A DNA stretch of 64,000 nucleotides. Origin: Ectopseudomonas alcaliphila (GTDB lineage Bacteria > Pseudomonadota > Gammaproteobacteria > Pseudomonadales > Pseudomonadaceae). The stretch is taken from the NCBI RefSeq assembly GCF_900101755.1, contig NZ_FNAE01000001.1, positions 930,001 through 994,000 of the forward strand. The letters are read 5' to 3'. A program made the position numbers and the translations under genes. A model generated the notes under the pieces. The model saw nothing but the letters and a program-made list of their open reading frames with translations, ran no database searches and had not been told where the DNA came from. Of the stretch, positions 60,871 to 64,000 are shown in pieces; positions within the stretch are counted from its first letter, which is position 1, and every line of letters starts with the position of its first letter.

Positions 60871-61827
60871 ATGACAAACTTCAGCGTGGAAGGTCTGCTG
60901 GCATATCGTTCGTTTAAGGCGGGCGCGGCAAACGCCGTTATTCAGCGTGATGCCGATCAATCCAGATCATCGCCTGGCCCAAAGGCCATTGGCACTGATG
61001 CGGGCGTGAAGGTAACCCTCTCTCCTGCGGCCACGAAAATATCCTTGCTACTTCAGAACGAATCTGCGGGTAAGGCCAGTGGGGCAGTAGGATTCGATGA
61101 GTTTCTGGAGAGCAACCACCAGCAGATCAAGGCACAGGGCAAGAATGCCGATTTCCTCAAGGAAATGTCTCAGGACCTTAGCCCGGAGCGGCAAACACTG
61201 GCCCAGCAAGCAGCCAACTATCTTCTCAGCCATCATTACGGTGAGGAGAAACTCCATATCAGCCGCTCCGCAGAAAATCCGTTCGCAGCGCTGGATCGAG
61301 TAGCGCTTTCAAGGATTTCCTTCGATGACTCAGGGCTGTTTACTGCGGCAGAGCGCCAGGTCGCGTTTCTGGAAATGACCAATCGAGATCTGGTGTATCG
61401 CAAAGAGACTTATGACCTGAGCAAGAAGCTGGAAAGGACGGACGACTCCGCGCCATGGTTCCTGGTAACCAGTTTTCTCAGGGATGCACAGTTGATCGGC
61501 ACCATGAGCGAGGGAGAGAAGGCCTGGCGAAACTGGCCACCAGCAGCCGAGCTGGAGGCCTATGCAGCGTCGATGCTGCGCAATGACCCCAGCCGGGAGC
61601 CAACCCTGCCCGAGTATCAGAACCTGAATAACCAGGACAAACCCATCCTGGCCTTCATGGTTGGCAAAGATGGCTCGGGCACCTGGAAAAACATCGCCAT
61701 TGAAGAACTGGCGTCAGACACCCTGCCGCTCAGACTCATACACTCGCTGATCGAAAAGAACAAAGCCACCCAACCCGACCATCCCTGGCTATCGCTCTAC
61801 CTCAGCGTCGACAGCCTAGGAAGGTAG
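60871..61827 (+). CDS. Orphan protein of unknown function, AT-richer than neighbours
   Basis: A 318-residue protein starting MTNFSVEGLLAYRSFKAGAANAV; ATG 60871 lies 8 nt after AGGG, while an ATG 6 nt earlier is too close. A Ser/Pro/Gly linker (about 30-45) and the short motif KVTLSPAATKIS separate a small N-terminal part from a soluble helical domain (about 75-318). No signal peptide, membrane segment or known catalytic motif is seen. The base and codon use is visibly less GC-rich than that of arc and lpd on either side, which suggests recent acquisition. I do not recognise a family. Confidence 0.72.
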   Translation: MTNFSVEGLLAYRSFKAGAANAVIQRDADQSRSSPGPKAIGTDAGVKVTLSPAATKISLLLQNESAGKASGAVGFDEFLESNHQQIKAQGKNADFLKEMSQDLSPERQTLAQQAANYLLSHHYGEEKLHISRSAENPFAALDRVALSRISFDDSGLFTAAERQVAFLEMTNRDLVYRKETYDLSKKLERTDDSAPWFLVTSFLRDAQLIGTMSEGEKAWRNWPPAAELEAYAASMLRNDPSREPTLPEYQNLNNQDKPILAFMVGKDGSGTWKNIAIEELASDTLPLRLIHSLIEKNKATQPDHPWLSLYLSVDSLGR

Positions 61828-61844
61828 GACGCCCCTCCCAGCTC

Positions 61845-63245
61845 TCACGCCTGCATCGTCCAGCCATGCACACCCATCGCCGCCTGGCGTCCTGCCTCCG
61901 AACGGGTCGGGTGCGGGTGGCAGGTCAGCGCGATGTCCTCGGCCGAGGCGGAGAACTCCATGGCCACGCAATACTCGCCGATCAGCTCGCCCACACTCGG
62001 GCCGATCATGTGCACACCCAGAATCTGGTCGGTGTTGGCGTCGGCGAGGATCTTCACGAAACCTTCGGTCTCGTGGTTGATCTTCGCCCGGCTGTTGGCG
62101 GTGAAAGGGAATTTGCCGACCTTGTAGGCGCGCCCTTCGGCCTTCAGTTCCTCCTCGCCCTTGCCGACGCTGGCCACTTCCGGCCGGGTGTAGATCACCC
62201 CGGGAATCACCCCGTAGTTAACCTCCGCCGCATGCCCGGCAATGCGCTCGATGCAGGCCACCGCCTCGTCCTCGGCCTTGTGCGCCAGCATCGGCCCCGA
62301 GGTGACATCGCCAATCACCCACACGCCGGGCACGCCGCTCTGGTGTTTGTCGTTGGCGAGCATGCCACGCTTGTCGGTGTTCAGGCCGACGTTCTCCAAC
62401 CCAAGGCCTTTGGTATAGGGGCGCCGGCCGATGGCCACCAGCACGTAATCGGCTTCCAAGGGCTCGCTCGTACCACCGGCGGCCGGCTCCAACGTCAGGG
62501 TCACGCCAGACTTGCCCGTCTTCGCGCCGGATACCTTGGTGCCGAGCTTGAAGTTCATGCCCTGCTTGCTCAGGGTGCGCTGCAGGGTCTTGGCGGTCTC
62601 ACCGTCCAGGCCCGGGCAGATGCGATCGAGGTATTCCACCACGGTGACCTGACTGCCCAGGCGACGCCATACCGAGCCCAGCTCCAGACCGATCACGCCG
62701 GCGCCGATCACCACCAGATGCCTGGGCACCTCCGGCAGCGACAGCGCGCCAGTGGAGTCGAGGATGCGTGCGTTGTCGATGTCCACGCCCGGCAATGGCG
62801 TCGGTTCGGAGCCCGTGGCAATAACGATGTTCTTCGTTTCCAGCAGGCGCTCGCCGCCCTCGTGCAGCTTGACCTGCACTCGCCCAGGACCGTCGATCCG
62901 CCCCCAGCCCTTGATCCATTCCACCTTGTTCTTGCGAAACAGAAACTCCACCCCCTTGGTCAACGCTTCGACGCTGTCGGCTTTCTGCTTCATCATCTGC
63001 GCCAGGTTGAGCGTCGGCGTGACCTCCACACCCAATGCAGTCAGCTCACCACCGGCTGCCGCCTCGTAGAGTTCGGAGGCATGCAGCAATGCCTTGGATG
63101 GCATGCAGCCGACGTTCAGACAGGTCCCGCCGAGGGTTTCGCGCCCCTCAACGCAAGCCACCTTCAGGCCAAGTTGTCCAGCGCGGATGGCGGCGTTATA
63201 GCCGCCGGGGCCGGCGCCGATGATCACCACGTCATAGCTGCTCAT
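61845..63245 (-). CDS. Dihydrolipoyl dehydrogenase (Lpd paralogue)
   Basis: A 466-residue flavoprotein that reoxidises lipoyl groups of 2-oxo acid dehydrogenases or the glycine cleavage system. FAD motif: MSSYDVVIIGAGPGGYNAAIRAGQ. The redox disulphide is in GGTCLNVGCMPSKALLH; NAD motif VVIGAGVIGLELGSVWRRLG; active-site His-Glu in CHPHPTRSEA. The start at 63245 is chosen because the FAD strand begins there. No E1 or E2 gene is adjacent, so this is probably one of several lpd copies (Lpd3-like). Confidence 0.95.
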   Translation of the reverse strand: MSSYDVVIIGAGPGGYNAAIRAGQLGLKVACVEGRETLGGTCLNVGCMPSKALLHASELYEAAAGGELTALGVEVTPTLNLAQMMKQKADSVEALTKGVEFLFRKNKVEWIKGWGRIDGPGRVQVKLHEGGERLLETKNIVIATGSEPTPLPGVDIDNARILDSTGALSLPEVPRHLVVIGAGVIGLELGSVWRRLGSQVTVVEYLDRICPGLDGETAKTLQRTLSKQGMNFKLGTKVSGAKTGKSGVTLTLEPAAGGTSEPLEADYVLVAIGRRPYTKGLGLENVGLNTDKRGMLANDKHQSGVPGVWVIGDVTSGPMLAHKAEDEAVACIERIAGHAAEVNYGVIPGVIYTRPEVASVGKGEEELKAEGRAYKVGKFPFTANSRAKINHETEGFVKILADANTDQILGVHMIGPSVGELIGEYCVAMEFSASAEDIALTCHPHPTRSEAGRQAAMGVHGWTMQA

Positions 63246-63259
63246 AGCATTTCCTCGAA

Positions 63260-64000
63260 TCAGGGCAGTTCGCCGGCCACCGCGGTCTTGACGACCGGGC
63301 GTACCCGCAAGAGGTGGAAGAACAAAAATGCCAGCACAGCGAACAGCGCATGCAAGGCAACCATAGGCCAGGCCGAGCCATCCTGCAGGGCGCCGAGCAA
63401 CAGGCCGGCCAGGGTGGCACCGGCCATCTGCGAGAATCCCATCAGCCCTGCGGCCAACCCGGCGCGTTGCGGATTGGGAATCACCGCACCGGCCACCGCG
63501 GCGGGCAACAGCATGCCGCCGCCGAGCGTGACCAGCACCTGCGGCAATGACAGCCCCAGCAGCGACAGGCCAAACAACAGATAGACCGTCAAGGTCAGTA
63601 GCGCCCCGGCCAGCACCAGCGCGACGCCGATACCCACCACCCGCTGCGGCCCCAGGCGTTGCACGTTGCGCAAGGTGAACAGCGCGCCGCCGAGCAAGCC
63701 GGAAACGATCAAGGCGAAGGTCAGCCCGTACTGCGCGGCGCTCAGCCCCAGCAGGCCGATGTACACCGACGACGAACCGGCCACCACAACGAACATCGCG
63801 CCGTAGGTGCAGGCGATGGTCAGCGCCAGGGCTCGGCAACTGGGCAACACCTGCAGGTAGCTGGCGAGCAGCCCCTTGAGCCGGCCAGCCTGCGGATCCC
63901 GCTGAAGATGGGTCTCACGATAACCGCCAAGCACCGACAGCAACGCCAGGCTGCCAAGCATCAGGGTGGCCAGCAGCGGCGCGCGCCAGCCGCCGTACTG
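63260..64000 (-). CDS. MFS transporter, Bcr/CflA type, partial
   Basis: The C-terminal part (about 247 codons) of a major facilitator drug-resistance transporter. The start lies beyond the right edge of the window; the frame is open to base 64000, where it reads YGGWRAPLLATLMLGSLALLSVLGGYRETH, typical of the central part of Bcr/CflA proteins. Six or so hydrophobic segments follow, with a short cytoplasmic loop. It ends 14 nt before lpd, so the two are probably cotranscribed. Confidence 0.88.
   Translation of the reverse strand, partial: QYGGWRAPLLATLMLGSLALLSVLGGYRETHLQRDPQAGRLKGLLASYLQVLPSCRALALTIACTYGAMFVVVAGSSSVYIGLLGLSAAQYGLTFALIVSGLLGGALFTLRNVQRLGPQRVVGIGVALVLAGALLTLTVYLLFGLSLLGLSLPQVLVTLGGGMLLPAAVAGAVIPNPQRAGLAAGLMGFSQMAGATLAGLLLGALQDGSAWPMVALHALFAVLAFLFFHLLRVRPVVKTAVAGELP

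Noticed and set aside
61866..63584. A 572-codon open frame opposite lpd
   Set aside because: It runs opposite lpd and into the MFS gene, lacks any domain, and lpd has all catalytic motifs on the other strand.

Overview
The window is GC-rich, gene-dense bacterial chromosome. The gene content points to a Pseudomonas of the mendocina/oleovorans/alcaligenes type: OprD porin, an arcDABC operon with Anr-like boxes, trifunctional PutA, olsBA, an argP/ACT/lysE block, a DUF1302/DUF1329 pair, and GTAG-headed REP palindromes. This is inferred from gene families and remembered gene order, not from a database search. I saw no rRNA, tRNA, CRISPR, insertion sequence or prophage.

Layout. 1-6.1 kb: an RND efflux pump (permease cut by the window edge, plus adaptor) divergent from a BaeSR-like two-component system. 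6.2-13.7 kb: a six-gene leftward operon (PrpF-family isomerase, OprD-type porin, TctC, TctB, TctA, D-2-hydroxyacid dehydrogenase) with a divergent LysR regulator; it looks like an uptake and catabolism unit for a tricarboxylate-like acid of unknown identity. 13.8-16.6 kb: an OsmC-YcaO fusion and a MobA-like nucleotidyltransferase. 16.7-22 kb: a ketone-body/short-chain acid locus (dhcR, dhcA, dhcB, atoB, AtoE-type permease). 22.2-28.7 kb: a MalT-like LuxR regulator beside a DUF1329/DUF1302 outer-envelope pair. 28.7-33.9 kb: mixed leftward genes (phospholipase D-type synthase, YceI, serine hydrolase, di-iron type MBL protein, acyl-CoA dehydrogenase-like protein). 34.2-41.8 kb: ornithine lipid synthesis (olsB, olsA), a tandem Usp, a P-type ATPase, AcpH, an ArsR regulator and a XenB-type ene-reductase. 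41.9-50.5 kb: coiled-coil membrane protein, a small protein behind a candidate sigma-54 promoter, an epimerase, argP/ACT/lysE, LysR regulators, small secreted proteins, and an SDR/lipocalin-like pair. 51-54.9 kb: putA. 55.4-60.6 kb: arcDABC and a DUF5064-like gene. 60.9-64 kb: an AT-richer orphan, an lpd paralogue and the start-truncated remainder of an MFS transporter.

Several genes work together. PutA oxidises proline to glutamate, and the arc operon ferments arginine to ornithine, ammonia, CO2 and ATP when oxygen is low. The Usp gene carries the same type of Anr-like box as arcD, so it may belong to the same low-oxygen response. The dhc/ato genes take up and activate short-chain 3-keto acids and thiolyse them to acetyl-CoA. 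ArgP, the ACT protein and LysE look like a basic amino acid export module.

The most noteworthy observations are the uncharacterised Tct/PrpF operon and its repeat-rich operator; GTTGCA boxes one helical turn apart upstream of putA; Anr-like boxes at both arcD and usp; a sigma-54-like promoter ahead of an unknown 95-residue protein; several families of GTAG-headed palindromes; and three genes whose TAG stop lies at the edge of an inverted repeat.
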